From NCBI RefSeq assembly GCF_018130385.1, contig NZ_JAFCLU010000024.1:1-64000 (forward strand): a stretch of 64,000 nucleotides of DNA, given 5' to 3'. Position numbers and translations under genes: made by a program. The notes below the pieces were generated by a model, which had not been told where the DNA came from, did no database searches, and saw only the letters and a list, made by a program, of their open reading frames with translations. This DNA comes from Bradyrhizobium sp. AUGA SZCCT0283 (GTDB lineage Bacteria; Pseudomonadota; Alphaproteobacteria; Rhizobiales; Xanthobacteraceae). Below are positions 53,351 through 61,040 of this stretch, one piece after another (within the stretch, counting starts at the first letter, position 1; each line of letters begins with the position of its first letter).

Positions 53351-53977
53351 GTGGCGAAGATGTCGTTTGCGCAAAAGAAAACAACCACTGTACCGTCCGC
53401 CCAGGAGCGACGGCGCTTCCAGCGCGTCAAGGTTCACCTGCTCGGCCGCTACATGCTGCCGGACCGCCGCGAATTTCCTTGCCAGATTATTAACATGTCG
53501 CCGGGCGGACTGGCCCTGCTGGCGCCCGGCATCGGCAATGTCGGCGACCGGGTGATCGCCTATCTCGACCATATCGGCCGGGTCGAAGGCAAAATCACCC
53601 GCATCATCGACAACGGCTTTGCCATGACGGTCGGCGCTACCGCGCGCAAGCGCGACAAGCTCGCCGCCCAGCTCACCTGGCTTGCCAACCGCGATATCCT
53701 CAATCTGCCGGAAGACCGCCGCCACGACCGTATCGTGCCGCGCAACCCGATCGCGCTGCTCACGCTCGAGGACGGCAGCAAGATGACCTGCCGCATCATC
53801 GACCTGTCGCTGTCGGGCGCCGCCATTGCCGCGGAAAACCGCCCGCCGCTGAAATCGCTGGTCATGCTGGGCAAGGTGCAGTCCCGTGTGGTGCGAAACC
53901 TCGAGGAAGGCTTCGCGCTCGAGTTCGTCCACGAGCAGGTCGGCGAGGCGCTCGAAGAAGCAGTTACCGCGCGGTAA
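53351..53977 (+). CDS. tandem PilZ-domain protein (c-di-GMP receptor-like)
   Basis: 208 residues from GTG 53351 (ATG 53360 is also possible). The first PilZ copy has ERRRFQRVKVHLLGRY and INMSPGGLALL, the RxxxR and [D/N]xSxxG ligand motifs. The second has RHDRIVPRNPIALL and IDLSLSGAAIA. Two c-di-GMP sites are therefore plausible. There is no membrane or output domain, so it likely signals by protein contact. It follows a near-CtrA box and lies upstream of the LapG-like peptidase. Confidence 0.9.
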   Translation: MAKMSFAQKKTTTVPSAQERRRFQRVKVHLLGRYMLPDRREFPCQIINMSPGGLALLAPGIGNVGDRVIAYLDHIGRVEGKITRIIDNGFAMTVGATARKRDKLAAQLTWLANRDILNLPEDRRHDRIVPRNPIALLTLEDGSKMTCRIIDLSLSGAAIAAENRPPLKSLVMLGKVQSRVVRNLEEGFALEFVHEQVGEALEEAVTAR

Positions 53978-54306
53978 AGCGCCCGCGACAAAAATCCCTG
54001 ACTTTTCAGCCTCAAAAGGCGGTATCCGCACCACGGATACCGCCTTCGCCGCGTCTGAGGCCTGCAAAACGCGGTTAACGCGGCGGGCTTTCGCGCGCTC
54101 ATCTGCCGCTGGCGTAGCAGCGCGCGCGTTAATGTATAAAATTTGAATCAATTGCAGTTGTTTCAAATTTTAGTCGAATTCGATTCAAGTATAGATCGAA
54201 TTAGCCGCAGCTTTTACTTGTATTCACGTCAAATGTACTTGCCTGACTTAGCGGCGGCGCAAATCCTTTGTGCGAAACATGGTCCCAACAAGAAACGGGG
54301 GCCACA
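53978..54306. other. intergenic region upstream of the transglutaminase-like gene
   Basis: It contains an AT-rich part with two inverted repeats (54137-54202). The left part continues into GC-rich sequence without a recognisable gene. Confidence 0.5.
54137..54202. promoter_or_regulatory. two AT-rich inverted repeats upstream of the LapG-like gene
   Basis: TAAAATTTGAA (54137-54147) and TTCAAATTTTA (54162-54172) are perfect 11-bp arms. AATTCGAT (54177-54184) and ATCGAATT (54195-54202) are 8-bp arms. Their centres are 35 bp apart. The strong A/T bias against a GC-rich genome suggests a bound silencer or operator. Confidence 0.55.
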
Positions 54307-54936
54307 ATGTTGTTCAGGGGACAGGGGAAGGGACTGGCGGTCATCGCCGTCCTGTTGGGGATGAGCGCTTCAATGAGCGTCTCGGCGAAAGCCGGCGACA
54401 CTCTCTATGCCAGCCTTGGCGAGACCGCGCGTTCGCCGATCGGCTGGGTCGAATTTTGCGCCGAGAATCCCGGCGATTGCCGCGGCGGCGCATCACAGCC
54501 GCGCGACATCGTGATGTCGCAGACGGCATGGCGGGATTTGGTGCGGGTCAACAAGTGGGTCAACGAGACCATCAAGCCGATCACCGACATGGATCATTGG
54601 GGTGTGATCGAGAAATGGTCGTTGCCGACGGACGGTTACGGTGACTGCGAGGACTATGTGCTTCTGAAGCGCAAGATGCTGATCGACGCCGGATGGCCGC
54701 GCGAAGCGCTGCTGATCACGGTGGTGCGCGACAAGAAGGGCGAAGGCCACGCGGTGCTGACGGTGAAGACCGACAAGGGCGAGTTCGTTCTCGACAACCA
54801 GAACGAAACCGTCCTGGCCTGGACCGAGACCGGCTACCGCTTCGTCAAGCGTCAGTCGCAGAGCGATCCCAATGTGTGGGTCTCGCTCGGTGACAGCCGC
54901 CCTGCGGTCGCCACCGCCTCGTCACGCGATCGATAA
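54307..54936 (+). CDS. transglutaminase-like cysteine peptidase (BTLCP, LapG-like)
   Basis: 209 residues with a signal peptide (MLFRGQGKGLAVIAVLLGMS, cleavage near SAKA). The catalytic triad is visible: Cys114 in YGDCEDY, His148 in GEGHAVLTV, Asp163 in FVLDNQ. It belongs to the bacterial transglutaminase-like cysteine proteinases; LapG of the family releases surface adhesins under c-di-GMP control through LapD. No lapD is adjacent, but a PilZ protein is upstream. ATG 54307 lies behind GGGGGCC. A probable RNA feature follows. Confidence 0.88.
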   Translation: MLFRGQGKGLAVIAVLLGMSASMSVSAKAGDTLYASLGETARSPIGWVEFCAENPGDCRGGASQPRDIVMSQTAWRDLVRVNKWVNETIKPITDMDHWGVIEKWSLPTDGYGDCEDYVLLKRKMLIDAGWPREALLITVVRDKKGEGHAVLTVKTDKGEFVLDNQNETVLAWTETGYRFVKRQSQSDPNVWVSLGDSRPAVATASSRDR

Positions 54937-54962
54937 CGAACAAAGGATTTTACGAACCCGCG

Positions 54963-55046
54963 ACCCGGTCACATCCCCACCCCTCCCCGTCCCAGACCGG
55001 TTCGCGCGCGGCCAGGCTTCCCCCAAAGCCTGGCCGCACCTTTTTT
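54963..55046 (+). ncRNA. probable 3'UTR RNA with C-rich loop and strong terminator
   Basis: CCGGTC (54965-54970) pairs with GACCGG (54995-55000) and exposes a 24-base loop, ACATCCCCACCCCTCCCCG with CCCA at the end. Then GCGGCCAGGCTT/AAGCCTGGCCGC, a 12-bp stem (55008-55037), is followed by T6. The loop's C-rich sequence is complementary to ribosome-binding-site purines. The identical 21-mer lies at 44099-44119. Confidence 0.6.
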
Positions 55047-55067
55047 GGGATACCGACCGCTCGGCGC

Positions 55068-55385
55068 CTACGCCGCCAGCGCAACCCGTGACGTCGATTT
55101 TTGCCGCATCGGCTTGCCGCCGGGCGGTCCCGACGGTTTGTGGTCGAGCATCGAGAGCGCCTCGAGAATCTCGTCGATCGTCACGATGCGCCTTGTGCCT
55201 GCCAGCTCGCGCAGCGCGGGATTCGAAGTCACCGCCGCCGCGTCTGAGGCCCAGGACGCGAGGATCGCCCGCTTTTCGGCGAGCGAAAGCGTCGCATCGG
55301 CCACCACATCGCGCGGGTGATCGAACACGGCTCCCGGATGCAGCACCGCATTCAGATCAAACACGTTGTCTGTCTGGTCGATCAT
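55068..55385 (-). CDS. small protein in the heat-shock operon, unknown function
   Basis: 105 residues from ATG 55385. DNVFDLNAVLHPGAVFDHPR, LSLAEKRAILASWASDAAAV and GTRRIVTIDEILEALSMLD suggest a small helical fold. It lies 90 bp downstream of the sHSP gene on the same strand, so it is probably read through from the heat-shock promoter. I know of the sHSP-proximal position only by inference. Confidence 0.65.
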   Translation of the reverse strand: MIDQTDNVFDLNAVLHPGAVFDHPRDVVADATLSLAEKRAILASWASDAAAVTSNPALRELAGTRRIVTIDEILEALSMLDHKPSGPPGGKPMRQKSTSRVALAA

Positions 55386-55417
55386 CGGTTTGTCCTCCCC
55401 AAAGGGTTGAAAACGCT

Positions 55418-55442
55418 TCCCGCCCGAGATGTTCGGGCGGGA
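55418..55442 (-). other. 10-bp hairpin between sHSP and downstream gene
   Basis: TCCCGCCCGA, five-base loop, TCGGGCGGGA form a perfect stem in the gap of the sHSP operon. With little T after it on the minus strand, it may be an mRNA processing or partial terminator site. Confidence 0.45.
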
Positions 55443-55474
55443 GCCTTTCGGTTCCTTCGCGGGCCGTGACGGGC

Positions 55475-55930
55475 TTAAGCCGCCTTCGCCTCGATCTGCT
55501 TGACGTTGCCTGGCGCCGTGCCGTTGATCGCGATGCTGCGCGGCTTCATCGCCTCCGGGACTTCCCGGAACAGTTCGATCCGCAGCAGGCCATCCTCGAA
55601 CGACGCGCTCTTCACCTGCACATGGTCGGCAAGGCTGAACTGGCGCTTGAAGGGGCGCGCGGAGATGCCTTGGTAGAGATACTCGCGCTGGCCCTTCTCG
55701 GCCTTGCAGCCTTCGATCGTCACCGTGTTCTGCTCGGCGGTAACGGAGATCTCGTCGACCGCAAAGCCGGCAACGGCGAGCGAGATCTGGTAGCGGTCTT
55801 CGCCCAGCCGCTCGATGTTGTAGGGAGGGTAATTATCCTCGCCCGCGCGTTGCGCGGTTTCGACGAGGTCGAAAAGGCGGTCGAAGCCGATGGTCGAACG
55901 CCAGAGGGGCGTGAAGTCGTATGTGCGCAT
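55475..55930 (-). CDS. small heat shock protein (Hsp20, class A type)
   Basis: 151 residues. The alpha-crystallin domain has NYPPYNIERLGEDRYQISLA and VTAEQNTVTIEG, and the C-terminal FEDGLLRIELFREVPEAMKP with the IxI-like tail. Class A-type sHSPs in rhizobia bind unfolding proteins. The ATG at 55930 has GGAGG 9 nt upstream, in the ROSE hairpin. A TTG at 55936 is in frame but unlikely. Control is by a heat-shock promoter and RNA thermometer. Confidence 0.95.
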   Translation of the reverse strand: MRTYDFTPLWRSTIGFDRLFDLVETAQRAGEDNYPPYNIERLGEDRYQISLAVAGFAVDEISVTAEQNTVTIEGCKAEKGQREYLYQGISARPFKRQFSLADHVQVKSASFEDGLLRIELFREVPEAMKPRSIAINGTAPGNVKQIEAKAA

Positions 55931-56036
55931 AGCCAAATCCTCCAGAGAGCAAGTTGGTTACGAGCGGCACCGGACACGACCGGTGCCCGTCTCAAGGCCG
56001 GGCCCATCAGGCGCCCGGACCGCCCTGCGGCGGCAG
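55931..56036 (-). promoter_or_regulatory. ROSE-type RNA thermometer leader
   Basis: The leader of about 106 nt has stem-loops CCGGGC...GCCCGG and GGCACCGG...CCGGTGCC, then the ROSE signature CTTGCTCTCTGGAGGATTT. TTGCT (55948-55952) faces the ribosome-binding site GGAGGA (55938-55943). This layout is known from rhizobial small-heat-shock genes, where heat melts the last hairpin to allow translation. Confidence 0.85.
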
Positions 56037-56042
56037 CAAAAA

Positions 56043-56070
56043 AATTAGAAAACCGCGATTTGGTTTCAAG
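56043..56070 (-). promoter_or_regulatory. RpoH-type heat-shock promoter
   Basis: CTTGAAA (-35) and CTAATTT (-10), 15 bp apart between TTGAAA and CTAATT, are reminiscent of alphaproteobacterial sigma-32 promoters. Transcription would begin near 56036, at the start of the ROSE leader. Confidence 0.55.
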
Positions 56071-56144
56071 GGGGCCGATAAAAAATTTTCGGCTTCCTCC
56101 CGGCTCGTCTCCCTTCCGTTTTTGCACTGCACGAACGATGTGCC

Positions 56145-57062
56145 ATGATGGACGGCCTCATCGGGGAAGCTGCCGTGGCCCACAGCGAGATCGACGCCAT
56201 CCGCGCATTGCTGGGCTCGAAGCCGCGGCCGGTCGGCTGGTCGGAGCGGCGGCAGCGCCTCGACGAGGTCGGATCGACCTGGCCGACGGCATCAGATGTG
56301 AAATGCGAGACGGTCGATTGCGATGGCGTCGCCGGTGAGTGGTCGATCGTTCCGGGCAGCGAGCCTTCGCGCGTGCTGTTGTATTTCCATGGCGGCGGAT
56401 ATTGCTCCGGCTCGGTTGTCAGCCACCGCCGCCTCGTGACCGAGGCCGGGCGCGCGGCACGCACACGCACGCTTGCGATCGACTATCGGCTTGCGCCCGA
56501 ACATCCCTACCCCGCCGCCCATGAAGACGCGCTCACGGCATGGCGCTTTCTGCGCCGGCAAGGCATTGCAGCGGCGCGTATCGCCATCGGCGGCGACAGC
56601 GCCGGCGGCAACCTGACGCTCGGGCTGATCAACCGGCTGCGCGCAGCCGGTGAGGAATTGCCGGCGTGCGCCTGGCTGGTCTCGCCGTGGACCGACCTCA
56701 CCATGTCAGGCGAAACGCTGGCGACCAGGGACGCCATCGATCCGCTGATCCACAAGGCTTATCTCGACGAGCTCGCGGATGCCTATGCGCCGCCATCCAT
56801 CGATCGCCGCGATCCGCTGATCTCGCCGCTGTTTGCTGATCTCACAGGCTTTCCGCCGGTCCTGATTCAGGTCGGATCGGCCGAGACATTGCTCGCGGAC
56901 GCGACGCGGCTTGCGGAAGCCGCGGGGGCGGCCGATGTCGACATGACGCTGCAAATCTGGCCGCACATGATCCATGCATGGCCGGTCTGGAATGCTAGCC
57001 TCCAGGACGGCCGGCGCGCGCTGGCGTACGCCGGCCAGTTCATCCGGACGAATATCCGTTAG
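56145..57062 (+). CDS. alpha/beta hydrolase fold-3 esterase (HSL family)
   Basis: 305 residues. HGGGYCSGS at 82-90 is the HSL-family oxyanion motif. GGDSAGGN holds the nucleophile Ser152. DPLISPLFADLTG supplies Asp, and a C-terminal PHMIHAW supplies His. It should hydrolyse carboxyl esters in the cytoplasm. There is no signal peptide. The gene stands divergent to the sHSP unit; M1 or M2 (56148) may be used. Confidence 0.9.
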   Translation: MMDGLIGEAAVAHSEIDAIRALLGSKPRPVGWSERRQRLDEVGSTWPTASDVKCETVDCDGVAGEWSIVPGSEPSRVLLYFHGGGYCSGSVVSHRRLVTEAGRAARTRTLAIDYRLAPEHPYPAAHEDALTAWRFLRRQGIAAARIAIGGDSAGGNLTLGLINRLRAAGEELPACAWLVSPWTDLTMSGETLATRDAIDPLIHKAYLDELADAYAPPSIDRRDPLISPLFADLTGFPPVLIQVGSAETLLADATRLAEAAGAADVDMTLQIWPHMIHAWPVWNASLQDGRRALAYAGQFIRTNIR

Positions 57063-57205
57063 CCCAGGGCCATTCCTGCAGCCCAAAACCCTGATCTTGC
57101 GGGCTTTTGCCCGAAATCCCGCGGCCTCCCGACAAATCCCGGGTTTTAGCGCCGCCTGGCCTGTGCTATTCGGGAACATTGAATCACGTCCGGATTTGGA
57201 GTCGC

Positions 57206-57712
57206 ATGATCGAACTCGCCCCCCGGAGTGCCAGCCCCATCGCGCGTTTCGGCGGACAGCCGATTGCGATCGCCGCAGCGGCCCTCGTCATTGTCGTGCT
57301 TGGCGTAACCTCTATCACCCTCTGGCGTGCCTATACCGGCAGCGCGCCCGAGATCGAACGCGTGGTCGCGACCCGGCAGTTGCAGGCGCGCGCCGCACAG
57401 GCCTCCGAACAGCTGGTCGAGAAGACCAAGGGCCTGGAAGCGACACAGCAGGAATCGATCGATCAGTTGCAGGTGGTGCAGGATCAGTTGCAGACCGTAC
57501 GCCGCCTGCTCGCCGCGCAGCAGGCCGACACCAGGAAGCTTTCCGAGCAGGTCGGAACGCTCACGGAAGCGATCGACGGCTTGCGGCAATCCTTTGCCAG
57601 CGCGCAAGCCTCCGAACCTGCCGCGGCTACCGCGCCCCGCAAGCGGTCAGCCAAGGCAAAGCCCCGCTCAAACCGGAGCGCGAACCGAAGCCGCGCCAAG
57701 GCGCGCGGCTGA
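57206..57712 (+). CDS. single-span membrane protein with coiled coil
   Basis: 168 residues from ATG 57206. A membrane span (IAIAAAALVIVVLGVTSITL) is followed by a long coiled coil with heptads (LQARAAQASEQLVEKTKGLE, IDQLQVVQDQLQTVRRLLAA). The tail is basic and disordered (RKRSAKAKPRSNRSANRSRA). It looks like a membrane-anchored scaffold. Function unknown. The upstream in-frame ATG at 57107 is unnecessary. Confidence 0.65.
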   Translation: MIELAPRSASPIARFGGQPIAIAAAALVIVVLGVTSITLWRAYTGSAPEIERVVATRQLQARAAQASEQLVEKTKGLEATQQESIDQLQVVQDQLQTVRRLLAAQQADTRKLSEQVGTLTEAIDGLRQSFASAQASEPAAATAPRKRSAKAKPRSNRSANRSRAKARG

Positions 57713-58185
57713 TCGGTCTGGACGGCGCCCGGCGATGAAGCCCGCTTCAGCGGGCTGACGCGCAGCCGGCCGAAACTGCACGTTGATCAGTAGCTTGCCT
57801 GTCCAGCCGCCTCACAACGACCGTCATTGCAGGTACCTTGGGAGGCGGTCCAATCGGATCACTGCTCATGCGGCCGGGCGACGGGATATTTTCCACCGTT
57901 ACGGCACGACTTGCCGCAACTTTTTTCCGCCTTTGTGAACTGGTTCACACATCCCCGTCAGAATCCCGGGCATCCTGAAATTCACCGGATGGCGTGAGCC
58001 GATTTCAATATCCGGGGCTGGCAAGGTCGTTGACGGTATACTGCGTCGACGGCCTTGTTCTTTTGTGCCCGATTTTTGGGCCGTTGCGCTGCGCGCCCCC
58101 CAAACGACCAATATCTCGCACGCAGGTGATTTGCGTTCGCACTGGTTTGCTAGCTGAATGCGCCTCCCAAAAAAGGAGGGCCGCC
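57713..58185. other. intergenic, no gene recognised
   Basis: I see no ribosome-binding site plus start on either strand apart from the next gene's AGGAGG. TGAACTGGTTCAC (57938-57950) is a nearly perfect short palindrome (GTGAAC/GTTCAC) that may be an operator. Confidence 0.4.
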
Positions 58186-59070
58186 ATGAGCGCCGAACCT
58201 CTGCCGACCTCGGATGTCATCGGGCTGACCAAGGTCGCGCCATTCTCGCGACGCGGCTTCATGACAGCGTCGGCCGCCGTGACGGCGGGATACACGCTTG
58301 CGGCCGGGCCGGTGCGCGCCGACGTGATCAAGACCGACACCAAGGGCCTGGCCACCGGTGACGCCAGAATCAAGGTCGCCGACGGCGAGATGCCCTGCTA
58401 TTTCGCGCGGCCGGCTGGCGTCAGCAACCCGCCGGCGGTGCTGGTGGCGATGGAGATTTTCGGCCTGCACGAATACATCAAGGACGTGACGCGGCGCCTC
58501 GCCAAGCTCGGCGCGTTCGCGGTGGCGCCGGATTACTATTTCCGCAAGGCCGACCTGACCAAGATCACGGATATCCCGCAGCTACTCCCGATCGTGAATT
58601 CGAAGCCGGACGCCGAACTATTATCCGATCTCGACAGCACCGTTGCCTGGGCAAAGTCGGAGGGCGGCGACACTTCGAGGCTGGGCATCATCGGGTTCTG
58701 CCGCGGCGGACGCACGGTCTGGGAATATGCCGCCCACAGCAGCGCGCTCAAGGCGTGCGCCGCGTTCTACGGTCCGCTGGTCGATCCGCCAAATCCGGTC
58801 TGGCCGAAGAGCCCGACCCAGCTCGCGGGCGAGATGAAGGCGCCCGTCCTCGGCCTCTACGGCGAGGCCGACACCGGCATTCCCGTCGCAACGGTGAAAG
58901 CCTTCAAAGCGGCTCTGGCGGCAAACAAGAAGACTGCCGAGTTCAAGATCTATCCCGCCGCGCCGCACGGCTTCCACGCCGACTATCGCCCGAGCTACCG
59001 CAAGGACGCGGCCGAGGACGCCTGGAGCCATATGCAGACCTGGTTCAGGAAGTACGGGGTGTTGAGCTAG
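58186..59070 (+). CDS. Tat-exported dienelactone hydrolase-family protein
   Basis: 294 residues. A twin-arginine signal (SRRGFMTASAAVTAGYTLAA) precedes the dienelactone hydrolase fold. PAVLVAMEIFGLHEYIKDVT starts the core, GIIGFCRGGRTVWEYA has the nucleophile Cys, and APHGFHADYRPSY has the catalytic His. The Cys-His-Asp triad distinguishes it from serine hydrolases. Export is unusual but seen in rhizobial homologues. AGGAGG lies 7-12 nt before ATG 58186. The substrate may be a lactone. Confidence 0.88.
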   Translation: MSAEPLPTSDVIGLTKVAPFSRRGFMTASAAVTAGYTLAAGPVRADVIKTDTKGLATGDARIKVADGEMPCYFARPAGVSNPPAVLVAMEIFGLHEYIKDVTRRLAKLGAFAVAPDYYFRKADLTKITDIPQLLPIVNSKPDAELLSDLDSTVAWAKSEGGDTSRLGIIGFCRGGRTVWEYAAHSSALKACAAFYGPLVDPPNPVWPKSPTQLAGEMKAPVLGLYGEADTGIPVATVKAFKAALAANKKTAEFKIYPAAPHGFHADYRPSYRKDAAEDAWSHMQTWFRKYGVLS

Positions 59071-59428
59071 CCTGAAATCCGCGAGGCCTAGCAGACGCTC
59101 TCAATAACTTGCCGACGCCTGCAGCGACACGCGCCAGGATCCGGCCGGGTATGCAGCCCGTCGGTGATCGCTCTGGCCGCCAGCAGTTTGGAATTGAAGT
59201 TGGTCCCGGCCGCACCATCCGCGACAGGTCGCGGCACTAGAAGTTTTCCGCCTCCGCAAGTTCTTTGCCAGATATGCAAATGGTTCTATGCACGCGCGGC
59301 AAAGTTCCATGCGACCACCTAAGGATGTATAGGCGCAATTTTTCGGAAAATTGCGGATGATGGCCGGTGACAGCAGACGCGACGCATCGCGCGCAGTAAA
59401 TGATGGCGCGCGATGCTACCGGGATCGC
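59071..59428. other. intergenic, nothing recognised
   Basis: I see no motif or coding frame with a ribosome-binding site. The left end follows the hydrolase stop without a clear terminator. Confidence 0.45.
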
Positions 59429-59581
59429 TTATTTGATACTATCGTTCTTGCGATACGGCTTGGCCATGCGATGCGGCTTGGACATCCTCTGTTCAATCTC
59501 CCAGAACATCCAGACGAAGGCCGCACTCAGACAAATCACGATAATCAGAAACAGCAACGTCAATGCCGGGGCTGTGAGCAT
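59429..59581 (-). CDS. 50-residue single-span membrane protein
   Basis: The minus-strand frame from ATG 59581 reads MLTAPALTLLFLIIVICLSA, then AFVWMFWEIEQRMSKPHRMA and a basic end KPYRKNDSIK. AGGG lies 9 nt upstream of this ATG; a start at 59590 is also in frame. One membrane span plus charged C-terminus is a coherent mini-protein. The upstream repeat A (59700-59803) resembles the upstream region of the Gly-rich gene, suggesting a shared promoter element. Confidence 0.5.
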   Translation of the reverse strand: MLTAPALTLLFLIIVICLSAAFVWMFWEIEQRMSKPHRMAKPYRKNDSIK

Positions 59582-59699
59582 GTTCAACATCCCTGATCAG
59601 ATGTAAACGGCGGACCAGCGAACGGAATAAAAACCACAGCCTCGGCAATGAAAGCACCGAGGTCGCCTTATTCATACCGCCGTGATTTACCCTCGAAGC

Positions 59700-59803
59700 G
59701 CTCGACGCTTTCGGCGTCGGATCCTCGCAGATCCCGGATCAAGTCTAGAACGCGCTTTCGGAAATGGCTTGGCCTATTTTGCTCCCTTCCATGCGACCAG
59801 ACG
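59700..59803. repeat. copy A of a ~105-bp direct repeat
   Basis: GCTCGACGCTTTCGGCGTCG and the following CAGATCCCGG block match copy B (60345-60450) with few changes, and ATTTTGCTC then GCGACC continue the match. Copy A lies between the Gly-rich gene and the mini-protein gene. Confidence 0.6.
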
Positions 59804-59810
59804 TCCCGGA

Positions 59811-60314
59811 TCAGTCGCACACCTGCACGGGCCGAATGCGCCAGCCATACGGCGTCAGCACGCTCCGCCGCACGATGTAGCAGCCGCTGTCGCCATAGTA
59901 ATAGGAATCGTCATAGCTTCCGTAATACGGATAGTAGTCGTCATAATAGCCGTAGGGTCCATACAGCCCGTACCCCAGACCGACACCGATCGCTGCCGCG
60001 GCAAACGGAAATCTTCGATGCCTAAATCCGTGGTGGAAGCCGCCGTGGAAACGGTTAACGGCAAGGGTACCGCCGCGAAATCCGGCAGCCGGCAAAGCCG
60101 CCGCACGGAAACCGCCGCCGATCGCGGCGGCTCGGAAGCCGGCGCCGCCCATTCCAATTCCGCCGCTGCGGAAGCCGCCGCCGTGGAAACCGCCACCGCC
60201 ATGAAAGCCACCACCGCCGCCGTGAAAGCCACCGCCACGGGCCAAAGCCGCATCCGGGACCAGCACCGCGACCGACACGGACGCGAACAAGGCGATCATC
60301 ATTTTGCGTAACAT
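59811..60314 (-). CDS. exported Gly/His-rich protein
   Basis: 167 residues with a signal peptide (LRKMMIALFASVSVAVLVPD, cleavage near ALARG) and GGAGG upstream of ATG 60314. The mature part is a Gly-rich repeat (HGGGGGFHGGGGFHGGGFRS), then YGLYGPYGYYDDYYPYYGSY, ending with a disulfide-capable GCYIVRR...VQVCD. Function unknown; similar low-complexity envelope proteins are common in the group. Confidence 0.75.
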   Translation of the reverse strand: MLRKMMIALFASVSVAVLVPDAALARGGGFHGGGGGFHGGGGFHGGGFRSGGIGMGGAGFRAAAIGGGFRAAALPAAGFRGGTLAVNRFHGGFHHGFRHRRFPFAAAAIGVGLGYGLYGPYGYYDDYYPYYGSYDDSYYYGDSGCYIVRRSVLTPYGWRIRPVQVCD

Positions 60315-60344
60315 CACCCATCCTCCGTGATCTTGCGTTCGAAT

Positions 60345-60450
60345 GCTCGACGCTTTGGGTGTCGGACCCTCACAGATCCCGGCGGCAACTCTAGGACGAC
60401 TTCCCGGAGGTAGCCGGGCAATTTTGCTCACATCTGCGCGACCGGACATC
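60345..60450. repeat. copy B of the ~105-bp direct repeat
   Basis: This copy sits just upstream of the Gly-rich gene (minus strand) and most likely contains its promoter. It is 645 bp from copy A in the same orientation. The best-matching part is GCTCGACGCTTT-GG-GTCGGA-CCTC-CAGATCCCGG. Confidence 0.6.
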
Positions 60451-60464
60451 GCGCGGGAGGGATA

Positions 60465-60929
60465 TCAGCAGCCGCGGCAAATGCTCTTGATCTTGCGATC
60501 GACTTCCTTGTTCTCTTCATTGATTTCAGCGTCGCCGCTCTTCTGCGGCCCCGTCGTGCTCGTTCCGGATCCCGCCCCTCTTCCCGAACCCGTCGTTACA
60601 CCGCCGCCGGTGTTGACGCCGCTGCCTGATGACTGGGCGGTGCCGGCAGCGTTGGTGCCGGGCGCAGGCGGCGACGCAAGCCTGGACGAATTGGCCGCGC
60701 CGCTTGGATCTTCACCGGCATTGTTCAATCCGCCTGGGGCAGCGGGCCCGGGAGGGACGCCGCTAGTGCCTTGCGAGCCCGCACCGGCCGAACCCGCGCT
60801 CGGCGAGCCGGCGGCGCTACCACTGCTGCTACCGGCCGATGATCCGCCCGCGCTCTGAGCGAACGAAGCGACCGAGGATATCAGAATTGTGATCGCCGCA
60901 ACTGCGGCCGCTACAGACACCCGCTTCAT
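60465..60929 (-). CDS. exported Ser/Gly/Ala-rich protein
   Basis: 154 residues with a signal peptide (MKRVSVAAAVAAITILISSV, cleavage after SFAQ) and AGGAG 8 nt before ATG 60929. The mature part is almost wholly Ser, Gly, Ala and Pro, with TTGSGRGAGSGTSTTGP. A short conserved-looking end (ENKEVDRKIKSICRGC) has two Cys. Function unknown; the low-complexity part may be an extended linker on the surface. Confidence 0.65.
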   Translation of the reverse strand: MKRVSVAAAVAAITILISSVASFAQSAGGSSAGSSSGSAAGSPSAGSAGAGSQGTSGVPPGPAAPGGLNNAGEDPSGAANSSRLASPPAPGTNAAGTAQSSGSGVNTGGGVTTGSGRGAGSGTSTTGPQKSGDAEINEENKEVDRKIKSICRGC

Positions 60930-61040
60930 CGGAAATCTCCTTTTCGGAGCAACAACGGCGCCCCGGCCGTTGTTCCTGCCGGAACGATTTGCGATCCAGA
61001 TCATTCATTCACATCCGCTCGACGCCCGGAGTGATCGCGC

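Noticed and set aside
60954..60976. EcfG-like promoter on the minus strand before the Ser-rich gene
   Set aside because: GGAAC and CGTT are present but only 14 bp apart, outside the accepted spacing.
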